A DNA stretch of 64,000 nucleotides from Platerodrilus igneus (GCA_036346225.1 JARFIW010000884.1:248001-312000); one strand, 5' to 3'. Positions 12,535-24,439 are shown, numbered from the stretch's first letter. Made by a program: numbers and translations. The notes: a model not told the origin generated them from the sequence alone.

Positions 12535-13313
12535 GTTTTATAAATCATGTTTTAAGATATTCCCTGCTACTAAATTTCTACCAGTCCGTGTTAAATTTCA
12601 GTTCTGAATTCTTGTATATTCCTAAAATTTTATGGTTAAACAAGCATTTTGCTTTAGAAGTGTAATGGTGCTTTTAGTTAACACATAGAAAGAAGTACCT
12701 TTATTTAAAATAAAGTCAGTGATAAACAATTCATATAGTGGCCTCCTCAATAATCAATTTCCTATGAGGATCCGTGAAAGGACGGCATCGAGTAAAGTAG
12801 GGTGTGTTCTTAGATATCGATTCTTGGCAGTTACGTTGTCACGGTAAATTTTAATATTTAATGATATAATGCGTTCCTTAAAGTTACGATGACAATGAGT
12901 GCTCCGGTGAGACTCTACAGGTGGTAGGTTTTGACGATACCTTCAAGGTACGGGACACAGATATGTCTAAATAAATCGTGCAGCAACCAATATAGACAAC
13001 GGGTAACTAATCTTGAATTAATCGAGGGATGACCCATAAAACTTGCATACTGCATAAAACGGCAATTTGTTTATCTCCGATTGACTTGAATTAAAGTGGC
13101 AAATTATTTCATAGAATGTAGATTAAAATCCCATAAAATTCCAACCATGAGCGCAGGTTATAGCGGAACTATACCAAAACGTATATCGCCATGTAATAGA
13201 TCAACCTGAAACTAGGACGTAGCCAAATACACCTTAAAATAGAATTTGTTCGGGGCGACTTAAAGACCCATACATAAAACCTATACATAGAACGTACACC
13301 TAGAAATACAACC
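12535..13313. other. Gap between RBM22 and the membrane-protein exon
   Basis: No recognised element. It probably contains the 3' end of the convergent - strand gene that starts at 13704: three possible splice acceptors lie at about 13280-13314, and short open stretches follow each. I cannot choose among them. Confidence 0.4.
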
Positions 13314-13370
13314 CTAAAATACGATAAAACGCATTAGAAAAGAATCATTTTTTTTAACTACTATACTTAC

Positions 13371-13704
13371 CACGTATGTGGGTGAAACATACAAAACCGA
13401 CGAAAGTATATTTTTTAGTTCTACATAAAATTGTAACAACGACTAAATATCCAAGTCCACCTGTGACAATGTTGTAAATCCGCTTCATGTGAAAATAATA
13501 TATCTCAAACAACCATAAACCAATTAGAGGAAATATTATAAGCCCTGGGTGCTGGTTAAAATCGGTTACTAAAAACGAAGCAACAACTAAAATACCAAAC
13601 ATACCAAGAACGTTGCACGTCAAAGGATCGTTGTAGAAGAGAGCTCGGTTTCTTCCTGCACGTCTTATCAGATGCAAAGTTGATACGCTTACCATATTGA
13701 ACAA
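13371..13704 (-). CDS. Unrecognised multi-pass membrane protein, first coding exon
   Basis: Open from ATG at 13704 for 111 codons to a strong splice donor, G followed by GTAAGT, at 13370-13365. The N-terminus is basic (residues 11-20, with three arginines). Three hydrophobic spans follow at about residues 31-48, 54-71 and 78-94, separated by a short acidic-polar loop (TDFNQHPG) and a basic loop (HMKRIYN). A weaker fourth span lies at 99-108. A possible 57-nt intron with branch-point-like CTAAT ends in TTTTAG at 13314, close to the 47-50 nt introns of its neighbours; but that acceptor gives a stop four codons on, and two acceptors slightly further give longer tails. No family is recognised. 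A second ATG at codon 4 could be the real start. The gene converges on RBM22. Confidence 0.55.
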
Positions 13705-16639
13705 CTTTTTATGGTAATGCCGACTGGTACAGAAAAATAATTATTTGAAACGTAATTTGTCAGTAATCGAAATCAGTCAACGCCATACTTAAGTGACAAT
13801 CAAGTGAAGACGAGAGATATAGAAAGGCGACCAGTTTCGTGAAAAATTTGAAATATTGTAAAATGGATGTAAGTAGCACAGCCAATTATACAAAAATAGC
13901 AAAGCAAAGAGCAGGGTGTTGCAACGTCTATTTCTCAGACACAGGTGGATGAATCCTAGAGAGGTGAAACAGGTGAAATGCTGTTTTGGTGATGAATTCT
14001 ACATAGACAATCCTTTTTTAGAGTATTAAGGATGCTATTATTTGACGGTTACATGCCTAGTTGCCTCGGTAGTAACTGCTGGGTATTGACCAATAGGTCT
14101 GCATTTGCTGCTCGACCAATCTGCAGGTGTATAATGTCATGCTTGCACAGGATGTACTAATCTACTTTAATAGAATGACCACTTAGAGTGGTCTGGATTT
14201 TATGATATTAGAATGGTTACATACTAAGGGTTATAGTAGATTGGTATAGTGTCACACTAGTATAACTTGAAGCAGATTATCAGTATTTACTGATTTTTCT
14301 CTTTAATCCCTTGTATGGTTGTAAGTAATTGTTCGCTATTAACGTTTTGGTTTATAAATCCTGAAACTATTGCATTTCAGAGGGCTTTGTGTTTTACGTG
14401 TGTCCAATAGTAATCAGTTTAAACTTTCTAAATGTAGCTAGTTGTACGAGTTGGCCAACTTGATTCTGTATTGCGTGTAAATAGTGGTGTTAAGTTATTA
14501 CATAGTACTACATAAGTGTCAAAGTAGGATGGATAAACAAAATATTGGTTGATGGTGAATAATTACATGCATACATTGGTTTATTTATTTACTTATAGTG
14601 ATCACAAAAAGACTGAGCCTAATTACATAGATCAACTTCACTATAATAGAAAATTTAGATATCGTACAATGAAAGAGAAACGGAAATATATCTTTCTGCA
14701 CCTGCTCTCGCTCACTCGCATTCTTTGCAAACTCATTATTATCACTGATTTCGTTCACTAGTCTTTGCATGACCAAAAATGAACAGTTAAAAATATAAGA
14801 AACTGTAGCACATTGCAATACCCTAGTTATAGATTAGATGGGGAAAGAAAATTTAGTGAATTTGAATGAATAAATTAAATATGAACGCACTTTGTATACT
14901 AGATTTCACAAATATTTATTCTTGATTAAACATGATAATTCAAATTTTGTTTCTATAAAAATAATTCAGATAATTAAGTATGTGTTTCTTTTAAATAAAT
15001 TGTAATGTAATGATTCAGGACGATGACAATGTAAAACCACAAATGTAAACATCTCAAAATGACAAAACACTGCATTTCCATGAACAAGATAATTTACAAT
15101 AGACAGATATCGTTCGTCCTGGCCACCAAGGACATAGAAATAATAGCATATTGAAACACTTAAACAAATTGTATAGAAAGTAACATGGCAATAACATTTA
15201 TTCAGTGTAGATGGAAATTATAAACTGTGTAACTGGATTCTAACTTTAATTATATATGATTTAAGAGTGGAAGAAATACAGTAGTTAGGTCTGACGAAAA
15301 AGAATTAATTAATTATTCACAAGCTGGTAATAAGAACAGGTAAAAATGTAATTATTCGAGTGCATAATACAACGGTAACCCATACTGTAGGGGTCGATAT
15401 TGGGGAGAAAGTTAAAAGTGAACGAAACACAGCTTTAAGAAAAGAACTACTATAGATATTCCCGTGGGGATAATGAATTCGACATGCAACTAATTTTTGA
15501 ACTTACACTTGTACAGGCAAGGTACTTTCAATTCACATGTTTATGGAATTATCGTCATTAATTTTGAATTTTGGATAATGTTGTATCGAGGGAGCTATTG
15601 TTTACAGGGCGAGAAAAAGAAAAATACTTATGGTTGTTGGAAATCCTGGCATTAAACAGTCAGTAATATTATGAGCTTCTATGTAACTTTTTAAAAATAT
15701 ATATGTGAATTCTTAAATGTCAATGTGTGCATTTATGTAGTACGAAATTAATTAAAATGAAAATGATTATTTTGCTGAACGATGATTTTTGCAATGGAAC
15801 GAGTGTTGGTTAAATTTAAACACAATGTTATTTTAAAATATTAAGAAATATGTACGTAATGATTTTAAATAATTTTGAATCGACTGTGAAAGGATAGAAT
15901 GAAAAAATGTTTGTTATTAATAATATTTTCAGAAATTGGGATTTAGAGTGTCATATAATTTAATATGGGAAACGGGAAAATTTGGATTGATGCTAGGATT
16001 ATGGATGGATCAGATGTAATGTCTTTTTAGGATTTCTTTTAGTAATACCTAGCCACAGTTAGGTTAAGGAATTTATATTTTTCTTTTAAGGAAAGTATAT
16101 CTGTATTATTATTGAAATTATTTAATGTTAGTAAAACTTAAGTTTAGGTTGAATTTTATGTGCATTTATTTAAAAACGAGGTAAACAGACACGTTTGTAA
16201 AGGATATCCAACTACCTCAGTGATGGAATCGTATTTTGAAGACATTTTTCTTGAAAATTGCTTTAATTATGATTAAAAATTTAATAAGCATGTTAATATA
16301 TTTTAAAGAAAGGTAACATATAAGTTGATTGAATTTAGGATATCGAAATCAAGGAGACCTAGACGGAATAACCGTCTACCGTATAGGGAATATCGAAAGG
16401 GATTGCTGTGACAGACGGTTTGACACACTTCAATTAAGACAAGTAAAAAAGGAATTTCAGGGTGTGCTCCGTTCTGCCCTGTATATATTACTATATTTAC
16501 TTTATTTTTCGTATAAAAAGTTTTATTTTATTTGCAAGTGTTAATGTTATGTCAATATCTGCTTTACAATTAAATCTAAATTAAAAACCGGCCCACGTTA
16601 TCACCTTCAATATTCTTTTTTTTACTATTTGTTGGATGT
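13705..16639. other. AT-rich stretch, no recognised gene
   Basis: No transposon domain or known gene was seen. At 13864-13869 an ATG GAT is directly followed by GTAAGT on the + strand, so a divergent gene could begin there with a two-codon first exon, but no following exon was identified. A 71-codon frame at 16329-16544 starts beside an acceptor-like TTTAG and is otherwise featureless. Confidence 0.35.
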
Positions 16640-16640
16640 G

Positions 16641-17046
16641 TGCACAACCAAGAGATTCTCTCACGTGTCACCACTGGTAAAGTGCAAATTTAAAATTGTG
16701 ATCAGCTTTCCTCCCTTGGGACTACCACTCCGCTGTGTTTCAAAAGAAGTGCCATGCCCGATAACTGAGTTCTGGATACAAGAATCCCACGCCAACGCTC
16801 TTGTACTTTAGGTAAGAATATTGAAGGCCGATTACGTTTAACTATTCTTTGGATTGTGTGTGCAACCAAGAGATTCTCTCGCGTGTCACCGCTGGAAGGT
16901 GCAAATTTAAAATTGTGATCAGTTTTCCTCCCTTGCTGCTTTGTGTTGAAAGAACTGCCATGCCCCATAACTGAGTTCTGGATCCAAGAATCCTACGCCA
17001 CCAGTCTTGTACTTCAGGTAAGAATATCGAAGGCCGATTACGTTTA
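16641..17046 (+). repeat. Tandem duplication, about 210-bp unit
   Basis: Two adjacent copies, roughly 16641-16845 and 16859-17046. Both start CAACCAAGAGATTCTCTC and end GGCCGATTACGTTTAA. They share AAATTTAAAATTGTGATCAG and GATAACTGAGTTCTGGAT with few changes, apart from a short deletion in copy 2. Each copy ends near a donor-like AGGTAAGAAT. The duplication has diverged by several percent. No coding frame survives in both copies. Confidence 0.8.
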
Positions 17047-17071
17047 ATGTCTGTTTCAATTATCTACTTCT

Positions 17072-17073
<2 letters not shown>

Positions 17074-17103
<30 letters not shown>
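17074..17103. repeat. (CT)n microsatellite
   Basis: About fifteen CT units just after the tandem duplication. Confidence 0.95.
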
Positions 17104-17104
<1 letters not shown>

Positions 17105-17105
<1 letters not shown>

Positions 17106-17475
17106 GTGTCTTATGTACTCATCAGTAAGTGGTAGTGAGACGTAATTTTTTGTATTTTAGCCATGTTATTAATCATTTTTATTAATTTTTCTATTTTCTT
17201 TTATAATTTTGTTCATAGGAACCTACTCCCTCACAACTGCAGAGGTTCAATGCACCCATATATTGTTATGGGGTCCCCGTCCCCTCAGGGCAAATTCAAA
17301 TTTATTAACAACGTTCATTTTACCCATAACAAAATGCATGGTATATAATATAATTGGGTGGTTCTTCTTTGTGCAATCAGGGATTTTAAAGTTTAATAGA
17401 AAGAGCAGTAGGTTCCAGAATAGTATTATTTATGATTTTATAGCTCACTTGAATAAGAGCAATATCTCTATGAGC
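17105..17475. other. No recognised feature
   Basis: AT-rich DNA; short frames at 17163-17478 have no recognisable domain. Confidence 0.4.
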
Positions 17476-17479
17476 TAGT

Positions 17480-17885
17480 AGAGTTTGAAACTAAAACTCG
17501 TTTGTTAGAGGCACAGGTTCGAAAAGCATTTAACTCCTGAAACTGTTGATTTATTTTAAAATACATGTAACGAACTAACGTATTCTGCACCTTTTCAATA
17601 TGTTGAATGGTATCCCCACCCTGAGAATGCCAAACTGTGAAGCGTATTCGAGCTTAGGGCGGACGAGCGCAATAAAGCACTTCGATCGTTTTTAGACTGC
17701 TAAAACAATGAGATTGCGTAATTACTAGTCCTAATATTTTGTATGCTGCGGCAGTGACGGTAGAGTCTGTGCTGTTCGAAATTTAAAAGTCTGTCACACA
17801 TTACTCTCAAGTTTTTGACAGTTTCTGCATGCTTGATGATAGTCGAACTGTATACAGGTTTTACTTCGAAAAAATGAGATCACTG
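17480..17885 (-). mobile_element. LINE reverse transcriptase C-terminal remnant
   Basis: On the - strand the translation contains ALVRPKLEYA followed by a short hydrophobic stretch, and upstream of it ETVKNLRVMCD and LNFEQH. These match the post-catalytic part of Jockey/CR1-type LINE reverse transcriptases (consensus VRDLGV-D, F-H, SLVRP-LEYA). The frame is broken between the blocks. No 5' end and no endonuclease are seen. Confidence 0.7.
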
Positions 17886-17889
17886 CAAT

Positions 17890-18425
17890 TTGAATATATT
17901 TACTGTACCACAAAAAAAAAGAATTCAAATAAGTAATGCCGTGCTAGCTAGAAAGTCGTAGAGTGGGTGTGTCAGAAAGAAAAAACCGGAAAGATTAAAG
18001 TAATTTTATTTACAAAACCTGCAGTAAAAAAACATGGTACAAAAAGAACATCAACTCATATAGAAAACAACATTTATCCAAAACATATCCCGAAGGATTT
18101 ACACAGTATAAGAAAGTATCTACACAAAATTAATACTCCAATTATCTAGAACTAATTTTTAACTTTAATTCTCATATTTACATAAAACAAACAGTAAAAG
18201 AAATATGTAGCGGATAGTTTTCAAACCAATTATTAAAACCCCTTATATAAAATATTCATTCAGAAAAAGCGATTTATATAATTAGATACTTATTGAGTGG
18301 TCCACAACCACTTAGAACTAACAGAAATTTAATGTAGTAGTGGACCGTAGCAATTAAGAAAAATTTTCTATCAGCTGAAATGCATTTTAGCCATAGCGTC
18401 ACCTAAACAATAGGGTAACTTTAAA
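17890..18425. other. No recognised feature
   Basis: AT-rich DNA with a 60-codon lysine-rich frame at 17967-18149 that matches nothing known to me. Confidence 0.35.
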
Positions 18426-18429
18426 AAAA

Positions 18430-18690
18430 ATTAATGTATTTTTCGGACTATAAGATTTACATAGAAAAATGGACTCAAATTTTGGGCGCGTCTTATGGTC
18501 CAAAGGCAACATTTATGAAAAGACATGGGTTATGTATCCGTACAAAAACCACACTATCCAAAAAATGCCGGCTGAATACAAATCTAAAATTATAGAATTC
18601 CATAGATTTGTAATATCAGCGAGAAGGAAATATAATTACAAATGGTGACTTTAACGAGATGAACGATAGTACCGAGAGTGAAGATGAATA
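18430..18690 (+). mobile_element. Internally deleted pogo/Tigger element
   Basis: Open codons from 18515 read MKRHGLCIRTKTTLS, then, after a one-base slip in an A run at 18560-18565, MPAEYKSKIIEFHRFV and ARRKYNY. This matches the second half of the CENP-B-type helix-turn-helix of pogo/Tigger transposases (consensus F-RH-L-R, then FHRFVI-R). Right after it, at 18646-18688, comes an acidic C-terminus FNEMNDSTESEDE followed by TAA. The whole DDE catalytic domain is missing, so this is a deletion derivative of the kind mobilised in trans. Its left flank, with GGACTATAAG and GCGTCTTATGGTCC, may be the terminal region. Confidence 0.65.
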
Positions 18691-18929
18691 AGGTGAATAA
18701 GTTCTGTGAATTTGATGTGCTATTTTTTACTAAATTACTGTGGTATATTGTGAATTAAATTATAATTTTTACATCTATCAGTAGCTGACATCCTGGTCTC
18801 TCAAATGTGCTTCAGTTTTAATCAGTAACTTACCTTAGAAAGTGTGTAAAAGTTGAATATTGTTAGTGATTTTAATTTATTTACACTTCCATTATATTGG
18901 TTTATCAGTACAAACAACCTGCTCAATAA

Positions 18930-19315
18930 GTGTTACAAACGATGTACCTAAAACAAGAAAGGAACGCCTCCAAGTTAAAAGAAGTAAAACATGTGGGAAC
19001 AAAAATGCAAAACTAAGTGAGATAGAGAAACAAACACTGAAAGAGTAATACACCGAAAAAGAGTTGAACTCAAAAAAATTATATGTATGGCCAAAGCAGA
19101 GGCATGGAAAAACTATGTAATGAGACAGAGCATGACGTCTGGGGTCTAAGATATCAGATAGCAGCAAAAAGGCAAATACAGCCAATGACTACAGTAACAA
19201 AGGAAGCACAGAAAAGTATAACAGAACAGCTTGTAGGTACGCAACCCAAGTTTCACCTAACAAACTTCAAAAGCGTCATAGAAACGCAGACACGAACGCC
19301 CCTTGATAATCTATA
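18930..19315 (+). mobile_element. LINE remnant, linker between endonuclease and RT
   Basis: Translations in shifting frames give a basic stretch (RKERLQVKRSK), then EAWKNYV, then HDVWGLRYQIA. This order, with the W-G--Y-I signature, is conserved just upstream of the reverse transcriptase in R1/I-type LINEs. The RT itself does not follow. The evidence is short but the motif is characteristic. Confidence 0.5.
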
Positions 19316-19840
19316 AATAGTCTTAATAGTCTATCAACATACCTTAAAATCAAATAGACTCGCGCGGAATCTCCAATTATTAAAATACAAACTATTTATA
19401 ATGATCAGGGAGGCGAGCATTAAAATTTTAAGATGAATACTTTCGTTTGTTTCTGGGTATATGATGACATGCAATAGCCAGGAGCAAGCAAACACTTCTG
19501 TTTTAACCTCATAACAGTGCACTAAAGCCTGGAGATTAAACCAGCAGGTTGTGCCTAATGCACTAACGTGGATACTCCACGCCCTGCCGCCAAGGTGCTC
19601 CAAATACTATCACCAGAACCTGCACTTCCACCAAACCAAAGGAAGTTACTTTCTAGAGCCATGTTTTGTCAGCATCTACTGCTGAACCCAAGCCAAACAA
19701 GGCCCATCAAGATGGGATGTGCGAGGCATCCGTGACGCCCTCGTCTTTGCCGCCCACCATTACTGAAGCGGGCATAGCAGCCTGGACATGTGAATACCAC
19801 AACCCGCACGAGTTCCGACGTTCCGACATTTGATACGGCC
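19316..19840. other. No recognised feature
   Basis: Mixed-composition DNA, less AT-rich than its surroundings around 19540-19830. No domain was recognised. It may be the remnant of the element that the Penelope arm at 19843 interrupts. Confidence 0.35.
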
Positions 19841-19842
19841 TT

Positions 19843-20098
19843 TCTCTTTCTTTAAAATTTCTTCGTTTGATATTAATTTTGCTCTATCATACATGGCTTT
19901 GATAATTCCTCGTTTGACACAATGTGGATGGTTTGAATCGAAGTTTAAGTATCTGTTTGTGTGTGTTGGTTTTCTGTATACTAATGTATTAATTGTTGTA
20001 TTGCTTTTGCTAACCAGAATATCTAAAAATAGAAGTTTTCCAAGTTGCTCTAATTCATATGTGAATTTAATAGTTGGTTCTATTTTGTTAATTGAATT
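19843..20098 (-). mobile_element. Inverted partial copy of Penelope RT
   Basis: This 256-bp block is the reverse complement, with roughly 10 percent change, of 20422-20677 inside the neighbouring Penelope reverse transcriptase. It covers the part encoding IEPTIKLT through the YRKPTHT and DSNHPHCVKRG motifs. The two arms face each other across 323 bp. Penelope-like elements are known for inverted and partial tandem copies next to a main copy. Confidence 0.85.
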
Positions 20099-20149
20099 AA
20101 ACTCTTAATATTATAAAAAAGCAACCTACAAAAAATGGCAACCTTAAAG

Positions 20150-21266
20150 AAAGGCTAAACTAAGTATATCATCAATTATGGAATTACTTGACGTATGCGT
20201 CAATACTACATATTTTCAAATAAAAGACCAATTCTACAAACAGAGCTTCGAAATGCCAATGGGAAGTCCACTATCGCCAATCTTTAGTAATATATCCATG
20301 GAGGAATTCGAAAAAGATGTAATATTCATACCAAAAAAGGAAACCACTAATCTGGTGGAGGTATGTAGATGATGTCTATGCTATTTGGCCTCATAATACA
20401 GAACTAATTAAAAACTTTGTAGATTCAATTAACAAAATAGAACCAACTATTAAATTAACTTATGAATCAGAGGAACATGGAAAACTTCCATTTTTAGATA
20501 TTCTAGTTAGCAAAAACGATACAACAATTAATACATCAGCATACAGAAAACCAACACACAAACAGATACTTAAACTTCGATTCAAACCACCCACACTGTG
20601 TCAAACGAGGAATTACCAAAACCATGTATGATAGAGCCAAATTAATATCATCAAACGAAAAAATTTTAAAGAGAAAGATCAAATCAAATGTACACTAATA
20701 AAAAACAAATATCCTAAAAGAATAATAGAAAAGAAATGAATAAAGTTCCAAAAAATTGAAAAGAAGAAAACAGAAACAACGATACACATCAAAAAATGCT
20801 CCCAGTACCATACATAAAAGGATTCTCTGAAAAAATCCAAAGAATAGGAAACAAATTTAAAATCAAAACAGTATTTAGAACCAACAATACACCAGGAACA
20901 CATCTAACAAAAAACAAAACCTAAAAACGCAATACAAAGTTCAAGAACTGCATCTGCAAAATACCATGCGAATGTAACAGGTTTTACATAGGGGAAAGTC
21001 CAGACCACTTTAAGTTCGATTAAAAGAACATAAATCATATATAAAAAAATAGAAAATTTGAAAAATCCATGATTTGCCAACATGCATGGGACTCCAGTCA
21101 TAAAATAAAATGGGAGGATGCAAAAATTATTGACAAAGAAGAAAACCACCAAAAACGTAAAATCAAAGAAGCTACTTATATAAGCCCACATAAAAATAAC
21201 TGCGTAGCAAACAAATCTGATTTTCAGTATACAATGGATTCCATTACTAAAACAAGTAACAAATAA
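20150..21266 (+). mobile_element. Penelope-like element (RT plus GIY-YIG), 5'-truncated
   Basis: Penelope elements encode one protein with a telomerase-related reverse transcriptase and a GIY-YIG endonuclease. Visible in order are the RT block FEMPMGSPLSPIFSNI (from about 20250), the catalytic loop RYVDD with YVDD at 20362-20373, LPFLDILVSK, and YRKPTH. The nuclease start NRFYIGES follows at about 20975-20995, then the C-terminal stretch from 21069 to the stop at 21264-21266. The N-terminal RT blocks are missing. At least four frame breaks separate the pieces, one at the THTDRY position where two bases are lost. It is a non-autonomous remnant. Confidence 0.85.
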
Positions 21267-21344
21267 AAATCAAATGTCTCATATATCTAGGTAGCATTGT
21301 GAGTTTTTCCTGGGTTTTCCTTGCGATATTAACATGAAACACAG

Positions 21345-21497
21345 TGCATTTACATTTCCAGTGCTCCACCCGAAGATACTACATTGGCCAGGAGGCGAGT
21401 TTTTTGTTGCCTGGATATTTAGAATTTTGTCGAACCCTTGCCGTTCCAGGCAAGGTAGGGATCTTTAATGTGCGCGACAACACTCACACACGGGACC
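21345..21497 (-). mobile_element. tRNA-derived SINE, copy 1, 3' part
   Basis: This is the 3' half of a SINE on the - strand, cut by the gypsy element that starts at 21498. Its outer end is preceded by a 15-bp duplication TAACATGAAACACAG at 21330-21344, which recurs at 29515-29529 beyond the other half. It shares with copy 2 the lines reading GGCCAGGAGGCGAG and AGGGATCTTTAATGTGCG on the + strand. Confidence 0.85.
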
Positions 21498-22852
21498 TGT
21501 AATGCTTGAATTACAATAGCAATTCAGATTTTAATTTTTTTTATTATAATAATTTTTAGGTACAATAAATAATGTATAATAATTTGAGTAGGGTAAGGAA
21601 TTTTGAATTATAATTATATTTGAAAAAGGGGTTTGTGGAAAATTCCAATGCATTTAGAGTTAGGTTATTCTGTTCCATTCTATGGAAAATTCCATTAGTG
21701 AAATACGTATTTGTGTAGAATGCAGTAACGCTCTCACTGATTGGTCAACAACTTTAAGGGACTTGTTAATCGCGCCAAAATAAGAAAGGTTATATATACC
21801 AGTAAAGGACGCCAACAGCACATTCTTGACTTTGACGCGTTCTTGGGCAGCTGGTTGCTACAGCTGAGCCCAAGTTGTTGAAAAAGAACGAATTTGTAGA
21901 TTGATGGGTGCTGATGCATCTACCTACATATCAAAATTAATAATAATTAAACAAGATTGTCTTGTTTGTTCGACTGCTTTGAAGTTAACAAAGCTTATTA
22001 AAATTTTATGATTTTGTGTATAATTTGTTCACGACGAACGTGTTGTTTCTTAAAAACGGGGAAGCCATTTTGGAAGCGGAACGAACCAAGGGATTGTTTA
22101 CTGCTGTAATTTTCTGGATGAGAAGGGAGTTTATGATTGGTTAATATCACATTTGAGAATGCCTGCTTGATTAAATTGCTATGCAAGGAAACTTTTACAG
22201 TTGTACAGTACTGTCAATGCAATTTGTGTCCAGAACCAGTTGAAGACTACGTCAAAGAGAGCGCAGAACATTTTATGGAAATGTCTAACCTAATTAGATG
22301 TAAGTAGCTTCAGGATAGGGTAAGTTATTTTTAGTGTTGTAAATAGGTTGATATTTGGCCAAATTATCCTTTAGGTATCGACTTAATTTTTGTTTAGAGG
22401 AGAATTTGTTTTTTTTTTAATTTTCCCCAATTACTATGGGCGATGATTGTTTTATTGAATATACGTTTACTTTGTGAGTTTTGCAGCTTTTTGACTAGTG
22501 TAATATGTGTTGATAATATGTTACAGGGCAGGTGTACATCAGCTGTAGGAGCAACCTAGTCAAAAGGTAATATTAGATAATCTTAAAATTATCCCGTTTA
22601 AGGTAATTCTAAATTTCTTTCTTATTCAAAATTGGTGCTACCTGGAAGAGATTATACATGTTTTCCCAGCCGCGGTCACTAATAAATAATATTAAATAAT
22701 TATCATATAAATTATAACAAACTTGGATGAGAGTGTTAACGCCGACATCCGTTGATAAATGCCTAACCGTGAAATAAATTTATCGTGTTTTAAAAATTTG
22801 AAATCATATAATTTTGTAGCCCGGAGGATAACAAAAGGGAGAGGGTGATACA
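21498..22852 (+). repeat. 5' LTR of gypsy element
   Basis: A 1355-bp LTR, TG...CA, that matches 28021-29371 at about 98-99 percent. The left flank GACC (21494-21497) recurs after the 3' LTR as a 4-bp target-site duplication. Differences between the LTRs are more often one- to three-base indels in homopolymers than substitutions. Confidence 0.95.
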
Positions 22853-22855
22853 ATT

Positions 22856-22867
22856 TGGCGCACCAAC
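22856..22867 (+). other. Primer binding site of the gypsy element
   Basis: TGGCGCACCAAC begins three bases after the 5' LTR. It is complementary to a tRNA 3' end (…GGTGCGCCA), as expected for tRNA-primed reverse transcription. The tRNA species was not identified. Confidence 0.7.
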
Positions 22868-22983
22868 TAATAGGGCTCGAAGCACGACCCTGAGACAGGA
22901 TTCCAGTGCATTTTGCTAATTTTTTTTTTAATCAGGAAAGTTGTAGGTTTTTTTTTTATTTTTTAGTAAAGCAAAAGGTTAAC

Positions 22984-24322
22984 ATGGAGCCGGGAGATAA
23001 AATAAATAAAATTGTTTCGTTGAATGAGTGGGAAAAGGCCGAGCAAGTTATGCAAGTAGATCGGGAACAATCTGACAAGACTGATCTATTCAAATTTTTA
23101 AAGGATATGCAAATGACAATCACTGAGAGCGTTAAATTAGAGAATGCAAAGTTAAAGGAGGAAATGAATGAAAATAATAGGAAATTGAACGGAGAGATAA
23201 ATATGAACATAAATAAAATCAGTAGAGCAGTAGAAAACCAAATTGAAGAATTAAAAAGAATTAATGAAGTTAGGTTAGAGCAATTTAAAGGGGAAATAGA
23301 GCAAGAAATTGATAATAAAATTAAACCGGTGGTGGAGAAGTTTTTAAAATAGAAAATAAAATAAGTGTGAGTAATATGCATTTGGAAAAGGAAGTCCAAA
23401 TTCTGGACGATAATGTTAGGCGTACGGAAAATAGAATTTTAGATTGTGAAACAGGATTAGGCAAAGTGGAAAAGCATGTAGACATAACGTTTGATGCATT
23501 AAATAAAGAAGTAACAAATTTGCATAAAAATTACAGGATAACGAAGGAATTTATTAGGAAACATAATACAGGTAAATACTCACAATACTGAATAGTTTGG
23601 AGAAAATTAAATTTGATGAAAATCGTAGGTCGATGCATCCAGTTAGATTTATTCAGAATTTAGAGGATATTTCGAGACTGTTAAAATTAATGAAATGAGG
23701 AAAATAAATGTAGCTCTTGGTTGTTTAGAAGGATACACTGATTTGGTCTTCACGTCTGCAATCAAATTGGACCACGTTTGAAAATTTTAAATTGAGTTTT
23801 TTGGGTACATATTGGTCACCGCGTAAACAAGAGGAAGTAAGACATCAGATCCATGAACCAAGGCAGTTCAATGCGCAACTAGGGAATATGAAACACCACG
23901 TGTGGTATTGGGTTGAAAAAATACAATTTCTTCAGCCACCTATGGATGAAAGTATTTTCGTGGAGGCGATTATCAAACATTTTCCTTTTGAATTAGAACG
24001 ATTATTGTTGGCATCACAGATTGATAATGTTGATAGGTTGTTGAGGGTAATAGAAAGTTTAGATAAGCAAGCCAATAGGAATGATAGGGGCAATAATAGA
24101 AACGAAGGGATACAGTCAGCCGGAAATACAAATAGAGGAATAGGGAATCAGCGGTATAGGACAGAGAGGACCAATTTTGTGTCGCATAGGGGGTTTGATA
24201 ATAATCGTAGGTCATTTAGGTGTACTGGAATGGGATACAATAATGTGGGGAATAGAGAACGGTTAGAGTCGAGTAGAGAAGCGCCAACTTTAGTTAACGA
24301 GGTGACCCCAAACGAGTCGTAA
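22984..24322 (+). pseudogene. Gypsy gag gene, frame-broken
   Basis: Starts at ATG 22984, within a frame open from 22906. The first 120 codons are charged and coiled-coil-like (EKAEQVMQ, then repeated K/E/N-rich heptads). The frame then shifts near 23350 and again between 23590 and 23790. The last block (23792-24322) has the look of a capsid C-terminal half plus a basic, Arg/Asn/Gly-rich nucleocapsid-like tail without a CCHC knuckle. It would form the particle that packages the element RNA. The breaks may be real decay or sequence error, because the flanking LTRs are nearly identical. Confidence 0.75.
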
Positions 24323-24439
24323 CTGAGCCACAAGCTCCGGTAGTTCAGTTACCCAAGCAATCATTGGAGCAACAGCAATATTTAAAATTTTTTGTTAACT
24401 TTTGGACAATGTTAAAATCAAAAAAACATTCTGTAATAA

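Noticed and set aside
20679..21191. Two phenylalanine-rich - strand frames
   Set aside because: They are antisense to the Penelope nuclease region.
22956..23399. 147-codon - strand frame opposite the gypsy gag
   Set aside because: It is the antisense of a coiled-coil gag region; the hydrophobic translation comes from the complementary A-rich codons.
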